From an uncultured Alphaproteobacteria bacterium (GTDB lineage: Bacteria; Pseudomonadota; Alphaproteobacteria; Rickettsiales; UBA1997), in assembly GCA_903937405.1 (NCBI GenBank), contig CAIZZE010000009.1, forward strand, positions 1 to 39,482: a DNA stretch of 39,482 nucleotides. The letters are read 5' to 3'. A model generated the notes under the pieces. The model did no database searches, was not told the origin of the DNA, and saw nothing but the letters and a program-made list of their open reading frames with translations. The translations under genes were made by a program, and so were the position numbers. Within the stretch, counting starts at the first letter, position 1; every line of letters starts with the position of its first letter. Below are positions 26,590-35,342 of the stretch, piece after piece.

Positions 26590-27349
26590 GGAAAAAGATA
26601 AAACGCATTTCGGGTTCAAAGAAGTAGATCGTGACCAAAAAGCTAGCCTTGTCAAAGAAATTTTTTCGGGAGTTGCAAAAAAATATGATTTGATGAATGA
26701 CTTGATGAGCGCTGGAGTTCATCGTTTATGGAAAAATAAAATGGTAGAAGAAATTAATTTTTCTGATTCAAAAAAATCTTACCGAACCATTGATTTAGCT
26801 GGTGGAACTGGCGACATTGCTTTTCGAATTTCTAAAAAAGCTCACGCTCAAAATGTAAAATGCGCAATTGATGTGGTTGATATAAATCAAGAAATGCTTG
26901 ATGTGGGAAAAGATCGCGCAGTTGATTTAAATTTATTTTCGGATTTGAAATTCACTTGTTGCGATGGTGAAAAATTATGTTTTGCAGATGAAAGTTTTGA
27001 TTTTTTTACCATCGCTTTTGGCATCAGAAATTTCACCAATATCAATGCAGCATTAGTTGAGGCTTATCGCGTTTTAAAACCGGGGGGAAAATTTATCTGT
27101 CTCGAATTTTCTAAAGTTAACGATTATTTTCTGCAAAAATTTTACGATGTTTATTCGTTTAATGTTATTCCTAAAATCGGTGAAATTATTTTAAAAGATC
27201 GCGCTTCTTATCAATATTTGGTTGAAAGCATTCGTAAATTTCCGACACAAGATGAGTTTAAAAAAATGATTGAAAATGCCGGATTTAAAAATGCCTCTTA
27301 CCAGAATTTAACTTTTGGTGCTGCGGCAATTCATGTTGGAGAAAAATAA
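26588..27349 (+). CDS. ubiE: Ubiquinone/menaquinone C-methyltransferase UbiE
   Basis: UbiE performs the C-methylation step in quinone synthesis. The start MEKDKTHFGFKEV, with VAKKYDLMNDLMSAGVHRLWK, is the family signature. The SAM-binding motif is TIDLAGGTGDIAFRIS, and FDFFTIAFGIRNFTN, RVLKPGGKFICLEFSKV and YQYLVESIRKFPTQDEF follow. The length of 253 residues is normal. The ATG (26588-26590) overlaps the queA ATG on the opposite strand. Ubiquinone is the more likely product in an alphaproteobacterium. Confidence 0.96.
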   Translation: MEKDKTHFGFKEVDRDQKASLVKEIFSGVAKKYDLMNDLMSAGVHRLWKNKMVEEINFSDSKKSYRTIDLAGGTGDIAFRISKKAHAQNVKCAIDVVDINQEMLDVGKDRAVDLNLFSDLKFTCCDGEKLCFADESFDFFTIAFGIRNFTNINAALVEAYRVLKPGGKFICLEFSKVNDYFLQKFYDVYSFNVIPKIGEIILKDRASYQYLVESIRKFPTQDEFKKMIENAGFKNASYQNLTFGAAAIHVGEK

Positions 27350-27634
27350 ATGAAAAAATTTCTATTATTACCGGTTTTTTTATTAGCAGTTTCTTGCTAT
27401 GGAGAGCTTGGCGCTCTCGGTTGTTCCCAGCCTTCTGAATATGAAAAAGCGCAAGCAAAATCAATGTATAATACTTCCGGCACTTCGCGGGTTGAAATTT
27501 CCGATATCCAGGCTCGCAAGATGTTCGGCTGCCATTATAATGATGGGGATAGAATTTATTCTTATAAAACTTTCTGGGGCGAAAAATTTATTTTAGTGCG
27601 TTACGGCAGGCCAATTACTTATTATGAGAATTAA
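27350..27634 (+). CDS. Small predicted lipoprotein
   Basis: A 94-residue protein directly after ubiE (no gap). It has a lipoprotein signal, MKKFLLLPVFLLAVSCYG (lipobox AVSC). The remaining 78 residues hold two more cysteines (in ALGCSQ and FGCHYN), which could form one disulfide, and a strand-rich tail (KFILVRYGRPITYY). No family is recognised. It is probably co-transcribed with ubiE and may depend on the DsbA-like protein. Confidence 0.7.
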   Translation: MKKFLLLPVFLLAVSCYGELGALGCSQPSEYEKAQAKSMYNTSGTSRVEISDIQARKMFGCHYNDGDRIYSYKTFWGEKFILVRYGRPITYYEN

Positions 27635-27649
27635 GCCTGTTTAGAATGC

Positions 27650-27724
27650 TGGTGCTATCGAGTGGAATCGAACCACCGACCTCTTCATTACCAATGAAGT
27701 GCTCTACCCCTGAGCTACGATAGC
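27650..27724 (-). tRNA. tRNA-Thr (anticodon GGT)
   Basis: On the minus strand the acceptor stem is GCTATCG/CGATAGC, the D-arm GCTC/GAGC, the anticodon stem CTTCA/TGAAG with loop TTGGTAA (anticodon GGT, reads ACC/ACU), and the T-arm GGTGG/CCACT with loop TTCGATT. Discriminator A and an encoded CCA follow (27653-27650). All arms pair and the total is 75 bases including CCA. It lies downstream of virB6 on the same strand but has its own promoter. Confidence 0.96.
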
Positions 27725-27757
27725 AAAAAAAGATAAGAAATAAAAGGAAGGGCGCGC

Positions 27758-27785
27758 ATTAAAGGGGTGAAATGATAATTGTCAA
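27758..27785 (-). promoter_or_regulatory. Predicted promoter of tRNA-Thr with GC-rich discriminator
   Basis: On the minus strand perfect TTGACA (27785-27780), a 16-bp spacer and TTTAAT (27763-27758) are followed by GCGCGCCC. A transcript would start near 27750, about 26 bases before the mature tRNA. The -10 and first discriminator bases equal those of the rplM promoter. Confidence 0.75.
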
Positions 27786-27792
27786 TTTTTTG

Positions 27793-27813
27793 GATTTTTA
27801 ATTAATAAAAATC
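27793..27813 (-). terminator. Weak AT-rich hairpin after virB6
   Basis: GATTTTTA (27793-27800) pairs with TAAAAATC (27806-27813) with a five-base loop, 6 bp past the virB6 stop. No run of T follows on the minus strand, so termination would be weak. It overlaps no other feature, and the tRNA promoter begins a few bases further on. Confidence 0.3.
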
Positions 27814-27818
27814 ATTTT

Positions 27819-30800
27819 TTATTTATCACTGCCACCGCCACCGCCACCTCCGCCTTTATCGCCACCTTCGTCTTTGCCGCCTCCAGAATCGCCACCACCA
27901 TCGCCTCCGCCTCCGCCATTATCTGCACCCTTGTTTTCTTCACCGCCAGCGCGATCACTACCTTCACTTTTTGCAGGAGCTTCTCCAGAGGCTGATTTTC
28001 CAGAGCTGCCGCCATCTCGCGCTATTCCTTTTGCTTTATTATAAGCTGAATTAGCGGCTTTTTTGCCTCCTCGGAAGGCTCGTACTTGCGCACCTCTTAT
28101 CATGCCGGCGGCTTGAGCTAGCATTGCCATAGCATTAGCTTCAGAGGATGGAAGATTGGTTCCGCCAGTTAAGGCAGAAGTGATTCTTGGTATTTCATCC
28201 ATGAATTTATATAGTAAGAACATTATGAGGAATCCGCGAAGGATAGTCAAAAGTTTGGCTCTAATATCGCCAGTTAGGAGATCGAGAAGCATCGGAATTC
28301 CGATGCCGATTATTTCGAGTCCAGGAAATTTTCCGAAATTATTGAGGTTTATTAGGCAGGCAACGCTATCATTGTTTGGATCATATATTTTTTGTCCAGT
28401 TTGGTCACAGGCAGGTGCTTCGCCGTTAACGAAAGGTACGATTGTTCCGTTGGAATTTTTGCAAATCTCTTTACAAGAAATTGTTTTAGAAGGCGGATCG
28501 CCAACGAAAGTAGCACTGCCAATCATTGTTTTATCCATAACGGTACAAAATATTGCGATATAGGCAAAAAGAATCATGGGTTGGAAGCAGAAGCTGATTA
28601 AGTTGGTCAGCCATCCTTTAAAAATATTTTCTGTTTTTTTGAATAAGCAGAGTGGAATTATTAATGGCGAAACAAATACAAAAATAATGATAGAAAGGCA
28701 GGCAGAAAGAAAAATATGTAATGCACGTATTGTTGCTGCAATAAAGAAGAAGGCCATGAAGAGGACTGACATGGCAAAATAGAATCCAGGCGCACCTGTA
28801 AACCATGCGGCAAAAATCAGGGAGGCAATATTTGCAACTGAAACTTCCGGACCATATCCTAAATAACGCATAATTTTACAATCAAGCGTGTCCCATAAAG
28901 CCAAATATTCTTTGCCGTCGGGATAATTTCTGCCGCTATTATAAAGTGTGCCATCGGCAAGTGTATAAGTTCCAAATTGGCAGCCATCTTGTTTTAAAGT
29001 GTTGCTATCGAGACCGATCTTGAAGACCATTCGCGAAAATTCTGCTCCCGCTCCATAAACGCCTTTAAAGAAGCTGCTTTGCCAGGCGTCACCTGTGGCA
29101 AAATAAAGAACGACGGCAATTTTGAAGATATAAGTCAGGATATCTTTTTTGTCCCCGATGTTGTTTTTTCCAACCAAAATATTCATGCCGTAAAACATTA
29201 TTGACATTGTAATCGTAAGCCTTACCAGGTTTTGCATGTTATTTTGTATCATCCCGAAGAAGGAAGTGTCTTTTACCGTATTACCTTTTTTGTAAGTGAA
29301 ATTCCCATCACGAATATATTGGCCGGAAGGACAAGAGCCATCCAATGATGGATATTCATTGGTATTTTGGCAAGTACTGTGGCCGGCACGATTATAGAAA
29401 AGATTTTCCAAAGTTTCTTTTACGCATTGAGCAATTGGTGCGCTAAAATGTCTTTGGCTGCCAAGAATAAATCCGCCATTGAAGGCGGTTTTGTTTTGAG
29501 AATCGCCCACAAAATTTATGCAGGCATCAGAAAAATATGGAGATCCTAAACCGCTTTGATAAGGGAAGGGGGTATTAGAAGTTTTGGTGCAGTGAGTTAG
29601 ATATTGGCAATAATTTCGGCACTTGCCGGCTTTCTCATTTATGATACAATCATCATCTCTGATTTCGCTATAATTACTGCAATTTCCGGCTTCACTAGCA
29701 GTACTGATCTGATCTTGTGTAATCATTGTCCATCTGCCTTGCGAACTACTCCATATGCCATCCTTATAATAATCGCAATATTCTGTTCCGCCACTGAGTG
29801 CAAAATTATATGGGCATAAACTGTAAGACTCGGCACAAATTAATTGATCGGAAGTCAAAGCTTTGGTAGAGAAATGTATGCCTTTTATCCCGCATATTGA
29901 GCCGGCTCTACAAAAGACATCACTTCCGGAATAGTGAATACAAATATAATTCTGACTTCTTGATTGGCAGCAACTATAAGCTTTTTGAAAATCATCAAGA
30001 CGGCCTTGTGTAGCTGGAGAGCCGGTTCCGGGATCGTTTGATCCGGCAGGAAGAAAATATCTTTTACAGTTAAAATTGCCGGCTTCCAGACCTTTAAGAT
30101 AGTACTTTTGTCTTGGATATTTTTCGTAAGCCTGATCGGTTTTTGATGCTGCTGGATCTCTACATGATTCTCCTCCGTCACTGGGATTATCTTCAACTTC
30201 AACTCCACCATAAAACCACTCGCGATATGTTTTGTCGCCATAGTTAATACTAAGTTTGGGAGAAGAATCACGTATATAACCTTCAACTGCTAATTGTACG
30301 GTTTGTTTGTAACTGGGAGTGCTCATATCATATTTTTTGACATTCGGTCCCATCCAGTTTGAGCCGCAAACGTGAGAATCATCATAAACGCCTTTAGCGA
30401 TTCCATAAATGATGGCAATTTGTGCCATTGCTGTAGCAAAATTGCCAGCACCAACAGCAAGGGTGGTCTGGCATTGAGTATTGCCGGTCGCGGCTTTAAC
30501 AGATGCTCTGATCAGGTCAATTGAATCCTGAATTGGCGAAGGAGTTATTCTTGGTATTGAGCTTCCTGACCCGCAAACTCGGTTCATATTTGCAATAGCA
30601 AGTTTTACAGTAGCATAAATTGAGATTGCTACATAAGTGCATACTGGGTTCGATAAATTAAATTCTACATCTTTACCACCAGAGGTTGGATCGAATAGCA
30701 AAGTTTCAGGTCGGCCAGAGGCACTACAACTGCGGGTTCGGCCTACGCCATATGCAGTTGCATCTTCGGCAAAAGAATTTTTTAGGGAAGAAAAAAGAAT

Positions 30801-30872
30801 CGAAAAAACAGCCACCACAAAAACCAGAGCGCGGAAAGTTTTTTGCCAAGATTTTTGTTCTAAATTTTTCAC
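27819..30872 (-). CDS. virB6: Large VirB6/TrbL-family type IV secretion channel protein
   Basis: This 1017-residue protein starts with a signal-like helix (about 13-36) and a long cysteine-rich extracytoplasmic region (about 40-560). A VirB6/TrbL membrane core follows, with hydrophobic helices in NLVRLTITMSIMFYGMNIL, DILTYIFKIAVVLYFATG, the FYFAMSVLFMAFFFIAA/LSACLSIIIFVFVSPLII block and ILRGFLIMFLLYKF. It ends in a charged, glycine-rich tail (about 930-1017). VirB6 forms the inner-membrane channel of the type IV secretion system. Ordinary VirB6 is about 300 residues; large versions after virB4 are typical of Rickettsiales. The start is GTG preceded by TAGGT. It lies 14 bp after virB4, and no further virB6 copies follow. 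Confidence 0.88.
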   Translation of the reverse strand: MKNLEQKSWQKTFRALVFVVAVFSILFSSLKNSFAEDATAYGVGRTRSCSASGRPETLLFDPTSGGKDVEFNLSNPVCTYVAISIYATVKLAIANMNRVCGSGSSIPRITPSPIQDSIDLIRASVKAATGNTQCQTTLAVGAGNFATAMAQIAIIYGIAKGVYDDSHVCGSNWMGPNVKKYDMSTPSYKQTVQLAVEGYIRDSSPKLSINYGDKTYREWFYGGVEVEDNPSDGGESCRDPAASKTDQAYEKYPRQKYYLKGLEAGNFNCKRYFLPAGSNDPGTGSPATQGRLDDFQKAYSCCQSRSQNYICIHYSGSDVFCRAGSICGIKGIHFSTKALTSDQLICAESYSLCPYNFALSGGTEYCDYYKDGIWSSSQGRWTMITQDQISTASEAGNCSNYSEIRDDDCIINEKAGKCRNYCQYLTHCTKTSNTPFPYQSGLGSPYFSDACINFVGDSQNKTAFNGGFILGSQRHFSAPIAQCVKETLENLFYNRAGHSTCQNTNEYPSLDGSCPSGQYIRDGNFTYKKGNTVKDTSFFGMIQNNMQNLVRLTITMSIMFYGMNILVGKNNIGDKKDILTYIFKIAVVLYFATGDAWQSSFFKGVYGAGAEFSRMVFKIGLDSNTLKQDGCQFGTYTLADGTLYNSGRNYPDGKEYLALWDTLDCKIMRYLGYGPEVSVANIASLIFAAWFTGAPGFYFAMSVLFMAFFFIAATIRALHIFLSACLSIIIFVFVSPLIIPLCLFKKTENIFKGWLTNLISFCFQPMILFAYIAIFCTVMDKTMIGSATFVGDPPSKTISCKEICKNSNGTIVPFVNGEAPACDQTGQKIYDPNNDSVACLINLNNFGKFPGLEIIGIGIPMLLDLLTGDIRAKLLTILRGFLIMFLLYKFMDEIPRITSALTGGTNLPSSEANAMAMLAQAAGMIRGAQVRAFRGGKKAANSAYNKAKGIARDGGSSGKSASGEAPAKSEGSDRAGGEENKGADNGGGGGDGGGDSGGGKDEGGDKGGGGGGGGSDK

Positions 30873-30886
30873 CTATTTTTTATTTT

Positions 30887-33274
30887 TTATTTGCCGCGAC
30901 TACGTTCGTAATAAATCGGAAGCCAATCATCAGGATTTTCACCAACTTCTTCGATGATTTCATCCATGATACGCACAGTTTCAGCGCGTCCGGAAAGAAC
31001 CCGAATCGTGTCATCCATTCCGCTTAAATCGATACGGGCAATTACGCCATCATTATCTTGTTTAACCAAGAAGAAGCGTGTTGATGGATCAGTAGTTTTA
31101 ACTAGATTGAATTCGCGTTCCGATAACATAAAAACTTCGCGATAAAGTATAGTTGCTTTTAAATTGGGTAAGAAAATTTGTGTAGCAGTTTGTTGCACCA
31201 ACGTGTCGGAAATACTACTTTTGGCGGCGTCTTCCACGGATTGTGTGGCAAATACTACGAAAGTGTTGAGTTTTCTTAAAACTTTTAGCCAGTCTTTAAT
31301 TTTTGGCGCAAAAACCGGATTGCCAATTAAGGCCCAAGCTTCATCCAGAACCAGCATGGTTGGAGAGCCATCAAGTGAAGTTTGAATACGGTGAAAAAGA
31401 TAAAGCAGAACCGGACCGATACTGACTTTATCCTGCAAAATATGCGCCATCTCAATACCAAAACTGCGGGCGGAAGTGAAATCAATTAAATCATCTTCAT
31501 TATCAAAAAGTTTAGAGTGCGAACCTCCGGTGTGCCACATGGAAAGGCGGCCAGCTAAAGTTCCGGGGCCGCCCAAGCCCATGAAAGGCGCGATGTTGCG
31601 CAATCTTCTTTGTTCTTTTGGTAATTTATAATTACCTTGCACAGCTTCATTGATACGTTCAACTTCATGTGCTGGTAAAGGCGTGTCGCCAACCATTACC
31701 AAAGCTTTCATAAATTCGATTAAAAATGAACGATTGGTGCTGTTATCTTCAAGTTGAAATGGATTAAAGCCGGAAGTTTTAGCGGCGTTTGGAATTATGT
31801 AGCGGCCGCGAATGGCGCGGATAAAAATTTCGGCACCGCGATCTTTATCGAAGAAAAATAATCGGCAGTTAAATTTTTGGGCTTGGGCGCAAAGAAAGTT
31901 TAAAAGTACTGTTTTACCAGCTCCCGTTGGACCAATAATCATACTATGGCCAACGTCGCGAACGTGGAAACTAAAGAAATAAGGTGTTCCCGAAACTGTG
32001 TTTAAAACCGTAACCGCATCGCCCCAATGATTTTTCTTTCTTTTTCCAGAAGGATAATTGTGAAAAGATGCAAAAGACGCGATATTCAAAGTGTTCACAA
32101 CACTACGGCGCGCCATATATTCAGCATTGCAAGGAAGTTGCGCCCAAAAAGCCGGTTCAAGATTCATTTTTTCACGAACACCTGTAATACCAGTGTTTGA
32201 AAGTTCGACTACCGCAAGAGATAAAGCGCTTTCTAAAGCTTTCGGCGTGTCTTCAATGCAAAGAACAGTCATATGGTGATTGCCAAAACCAAATTCGCCA
32301 CTCATCGCAGAATCTAGAGCCGAGTCAATTTCCTGAATTTGCGAAACCGCAACGTCTTCCGATTGTACGAGACGACGTTGTTGCAATTGCATCGAGCTAA
32401 TTGCCACCATGCGGTTAATGAAAGAAAATGACTGGCTTATAATAAGCTCAAAAGGCATTTGCATGAAACCGTCAAAAACGCCGGCGTGAGTTGAAGGTCG
32501 ATATTCTTTGATCGAAACGAGACCGGCATATTTCACAGCGTGCGGATGATGAGCTTCAATTGACTTATTTCCAAAATAAAGACGGCTTACCGGCAAATGA
32601 TGTGAAATTTGGCCCAAAGGCACAGTCATTGGTTGCGAATAGCCACAATTTACAAGGCGCGATAAAAATTCTAGGATTTCAGAAGTAATACCATCTTCTG
32701 TTTCGGCTAATCCTAAAACGCGCGGGCCATAGTTTCCAAAGCCATTTAGAATTCGTTCTGTCATCTCATCAAGTTCATCATAACCGTCGCGCATGTAATT
32801 TTCCCACGAAGTTTTATCGGCTTTATGCTGCAATTTCTTGGCCATATGCTCAAGAACTGCAATACCGGAAGTGTCAGAACCTCTTACTAAAGTAAAATAA
32901 TGTTCATTGATAAAACTTTTGTCATTTGAGTGTTTTTGCGCCCATTCGCGGTTAACACGATCAGAAAATTTTTCTGGCATTTCGCCATCAGGAAAACCTT
33001 TTTCTTTGCGGCGAATGGTATGAAAATGTAAAGTAAAATTGCCGGAAGACATCCCTTTTAAAAGGTTGTTTCGAGCATTTTTCTTAAGGTCAATATCAAT
33101 ATCATCAGCAGTTTCAAAGGCGAAGCCCTTGATTTTAATGACGCGAACTAATTCTTCTTTGTGGGTTAAAATCGTGTCTGAATTCCAGTGGCAGCGATAG
33201 GGAATAAAATGCGCCGCCGAAACTTCGCCTTTCGTGATTTTCTCTTTCGCTGGTTTAACGGTTGTGATGCGCAT
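30887..33274 (-). CDS. virB4: Type IV secretion ATPase VirB4
   Basis: VirB4 is the cytoplasmic ATPase that powers pilus assembly and substrate transfer in type IV secretion. The 795-residue protein has the CagE/TrbE/VirB N-terminal domain (about 1-400) and an ATPase domain with Walker A IIGPTGAGKTVLLNF (448-455 core), Walker B MLVLDEAWALIG (about 640-650) and the motif VFATQSVEDAAKS. FFFDKDRGAEIF after Walker A is typical of the family. The virB6 start follows by 14 bp. VirB3, often upstream in Rickettsiales, is missing here; a MITE-like hairpin and an unrelated permease occupy that place. Confidence 0.96.
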   Translation of the reverse strand: MRITTVKPAKEKITKGEVSAAHFIPYRCHWNSDTILTHKEELVRVIKIKGFAFETADDIDIDLKKNARNNLLKGMSSGNFTLHFHTIRRKEKGFPDGEMPEKFSDRVNREWAQKHSNDKSFINEHYFTLVRGSDTSGIAVLEHMAKKLQHKADKTSWENYMRDGYDELDEMTERILNGFGNYGPRVLGLAETEDGITSEILEFLSRLVNCGYSQPMTVPLGQISHHLPVSRLYFGNKSIEAHHPHAVKYAGLVSIKEYRPSTHAGVFDGFMQMPFELIISQSFSFINRMVAISSMQLQQRRLVQSEDVAVSQIQEIDSALDSAMSGEFGFGNHHMTVLCIEDTPKALESALSLAVVELSNTGITGVREKMNLEPAFWAQLPCNAEYMARRSVVNTLNIASFASFHNYPSGKRKKNHWGDAVTVLNTVSGTPYFFSFHVRDVGHSMIIGPTGAGKTVLLNFLCAQAQKFNCRLFFFDKDRGAEIFIRAIRGRYIIPNAAKTSGFNPFQLEDNSTNRSFLIEFMKALVMVGDTPLPAHEVERINEAVQGNYKLPKEQRRLRNIAPFMGLGGPGTLAGRLSMWHTGGSHSKLFDNEDDLIDFTSARSFGIEMAHILQDKVSIGPVLLYLFHRIQTSLDGSPTMLVLDEAWALIGNPVFAPKIKDWLKVLRKLNTFVVFATQSVEDAAKSSISDTLVQQTATQIFLPNLKATILYREVFMLSEREFNLVKTTDPSTRFFLVKQDNDGVIARIDLSGMDDTIRVLSGRAETVRIMDEIIEEVGENPDDWLPIYYERSRGK

Positions 33275-33351
33275 TAATTATGAATTTGACAGGAAATTTG
33301 GAATTCTTTTTAAACTATTTTTATGAGGCAAAAAGTAAAGTAATGAGTTTA

Positions 33352-33446
33352 GACGCTGTTAGCTAATTATTTTTATTCCATATTTCGTCCTATTTCGGCT
33401 TATTTTTTGGTAAAATCTGGAATAAAAATAATTAGCTAACAGTGTC
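33352..33446. mobile_element. MITE-like element with 29-bp terminal inverted repeats flanked by TA
   Basis: Bases 33352-33380 and 33418-33446 are inverted copies with a single G/T wobble. They enclose a 37-base loop containing TATTTCG twice. TA flanks both ends (33350-33351 and 33447-33448), as expected for a non-autonomous element of the IS630/Tc1-mariner type. There is no coding capacity. It separates the AmpG-like gene from virB4. A long hairpin in RNA could also slow transcription, but no U-tract follows. Confidence 0.65.
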
Positions 33447-33451
33447 TAGTT

Positions 33452-34702
33452 TTAAGTAGTTTGAAAATGTCGATCTTTTTTTAGAGATAACCAAAGTAAA
33501 AACGCCAATCCCGGAAGTGCCAAAAAAGTTGAGAAAATAAAAAATTGATACCAGCCCAAAGTCTGAGCAAAAATCCCGGAACTAGAAGTTAAAACTGAAC
33601 GCGCTATCGTTGAAAAAGAAACCAAAAGGGCATATTGCGTGGCGCTGAAAGCGATGTTACAAAGGCTACTTAAATAGGCTACAAAAACGGCATCGCCAAT
33701 TCCGCCGCTCAAATTTTCGATGAAGATTACGAAATAAAGAGATTCAACATTATAACCGGTTTGCGCTAGATAAGAAAAAGCTAAATTAGAAAACATTTGC
33801 ATTAATCCAGCGATCCAAAGTGAGCGCATAATGCCAAGTTTTTTCACTAAAATGCCGCCTAAAAAAACTCCAAATAATGTCGCAAAAAGCCCAAAAGTTT
33901 TTACAATGCTGGCAATTTCAATTTTGGAAAAACCGATTTCGAGCAAAAAAGGTAAAGTTAAATTTCCAGCAAAAGCATCGCCTAATTTAAACAAAATTAT
34001 AAAGGCCAAAACCACATACCATTTGCTGTGATGACTAAAGTCGCGGAGTGGATCGATTACTGAAATTTTAAACCAGCTGCTAAAATCATGGCTTTTTTGT
34101 ACAAAATCTTTTCTGGTTTCTTCGGCTAAAATTGTAATTAAAATCGTACTTACCATGCAGGCAGCCATTACAAAATAAACTATATCCCAACTGATTAATT
34201 CTGCTAAAATTAGGGCTCCAGCGCCTGAAATTAACATGCCAATTCGATAGCCATAAACATAAAAACTTGCAGCCAAACCCTGATTTTCTTTGTCAAATAA
34301 TTCAATCCTGTAACCATCAATTACAATATCTTGTGACGCGGAAGCGAAGGCGACTAAAAATGCAAAAATGGCGATGACACTAATATTGCCAGAAATTCCT
34401 GAAACCCCTAAAAGCGCAATAAAAATAACTAAAAATATCTGACTTAAAATGATCCAAGATTTTCTTTGTCCAACAAGTTTGGTTAAAAATGGAACTGCAC
34501 AAGAATCAATAATTGGCGCGAAGCAGAGTTTTAAAGTATAAGGCAAACCAATAAGCGAGAAAAAACCGATAGTTTTTAAATCAAAACCTTTATCAAGTAA
34601 TAAGGCTTTTAAGGTTGAAAGAATTAGCGCTAAAGGCAAACCACTAGAAATTCCGAGGAAAAAAATTATCAAAAAATTTTTAACCGATTTTTGCATCATC
34701 AT
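33452..34702 (-). CDS. ampG: AmpG-like muropeptide permease (MFS)
   Basis: This is a 12-helix major facilitator protein of about 416 residues. FLGISSGLPLALILSTLKALL, the loop KTIGFFSLIGLPYTLKLCFAPIID and the motif ASQDIVIDGYRIELF are strongly AmpG-like. AmpG imports GlcNAc-anhydroMurNAc peptides from wall turnover. Expansion of AmpG-like permeases is common in Rickettsiales, so the exact substrate may differ. Three ATG codons in a row (34702, 34699, 34696) follow a TTG; 34702 is used here. It diverges from hslV over an 85-bp gap filled with heptamer repeats. Confidence 0.88.
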   Translation of the reverse strand: MMMQKSVKNFLIIFFLGISSGLPLALILSTLKALLLDKGFDLKTIGFFSLIGLPYTLKLCFAPIIDSCAVPFLTKLVGQRKSWIILSQIFLVIFIALLGVSGISGNISVIAIFAFLVAFASASQDIVIDGYRIELFDKENQGLAASFYVYGYRIGMLISGAGALILAELISWDIVYFVMAACMVSTILITILAEETRKDFVQKSHDFSSWFKISVIDPLRDFSHHSKWYVVLAFIILFKLGDAFAGNLTLPFLLEIGFSKIEIASIVKTFGLFATLFGVFLGGILVKKLGIMRSLWIAGLMQMFSNLAFSYLAQTGYNVESLYFVIFIENLSGGIGDAVFVAYLSSLCNIAFSATQYALLVSFSTIARSVLTSSSGIFAQTLGWYQFFIFSTFLALPGLAFLLWLSLKKDRHFQTT

Positions 34703-34713
34703 CAATTTATTTT

Positions 34714-34781
34714 AGATTTAAGATTTAAGATTTAGGGTTGGTCAAATAAATCTTAAATCCTAAATCTTAAATCCTAAATCT
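34714..34781. repeat. Heptamer repeats in inverted arrays between ampG and hslV
   Basis: Three tandem AGATTTA units (34714-34734) face five tandem TAAATCT/TAAATCC units (34747-34781), separated by 12 bases. The two arrays are reverse complements and can form a hairpin of about 23 bp with one or two mismatches. The right array ends 6 bp before the hslV ATG, so it fills the space where an hslV ribosome-binding site and promoter would be expected. Confidence 0.9.
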
Positions 34782-34787
34782 TTTCTT

Positions 34788-35339
34788 ATGCTTGATCACA
34801 AAGATTCTTCTATGCTTTACGGAACAACAATTCTTTCCGTGCGTAAAAATGGTAAAGTTGCAATTGCAGGCGATGGACAGGTTTCGCTTGGCTCTACGGT
34901 TTTAAAATCTAATGCTAAAAAAATTAGAAAATTGGGTGATGGTTCAATCATCGGCGGTTTTGCTGGTGCTACGGCAGATGCTTTTACTTTATTTGAAAGA
35001 CTTGAAGCAAAATTAGAGCAATATCCCAATCAGCTAATGCGCGCTTGCGTTGAGTTAGCAAAAGATTGGCGTACAGATAAATATTTGCGCCGCCTTGAAG
35101 CAATGATGATTGTAATTGATAAAAATGTGTCGCTAGTTTTAACCGGAAATGGTGATGTTTTAGAACCGGAAGATGGAATTACTGGAATTGGTTCTGGTGG
35201 AAATTTTGCTCTTGCAGCGGCGCGAGCTCTATTTTCAATTGATGATATGTCGGCGGAAGAAATTGTAAAAAAATCAATGAAAATCGCCGCTGATTTATGC
35301 GTTTATACTAACAATAACATTGTAATTGAAACTTTATAA
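34788..35339 (+). CDS. hslV: ATP-dependent protease proteolytic subunit HslV
   Basis: HslV is the threonine protease core that works with the HslU ATPase. A propeptide of about 12 residues precedes the mature N-terminus [23 protein letters not shown], whose first Thr is the nucleophile. Further family blocks are [26 protein letters not shown] and [21 protein letters not shown]. The length of 183 residues is normal. HslU normally follows directly but here tolB starts 3 bp after hslV, so hslU is elsewhere or missing. The start lies next to the heptamer repeats. Confidence 0.97.
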   Translation: MLDHKDSSMLYGTTILSVRKNGKVAIAGDGQVSLGSTVLKSNAKKIRKLGDGSIIGGFAGATADAFTLFERLEAKLEQYPNQLMRACVELAKDWRTDKYLRRLEAMMIVIDKNVSLVLTGNGDVLEPEDGITGIGSGGNFALAAARALFSIDDMSAEEIVKKSMKIAADLCVYTNNNIVIETL

Positions 35340-35342
35340 ATA

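Noticed and set aside
26590-26655. Longer N-terminus for queA
   Set aside because: It would lie inside ubiE on the other strand and has no family similarity; the QueA start is at 26589.
27819-28080. Other long reading frames opposite or beside the glycine-rich virB6 tail
   Set aside because: They result from the GC-rich repetitive codons of the tail in another frame; no start signal or family match.
33286-33314. TTGACA, 17-bp spacer, TTTAAA on the plus strand upstream of virB4
   Set aside because: It points away from virB4, and no plus-strand gene starts downstream before the minus-strand permease; chance is likely in AT-rich DNA.
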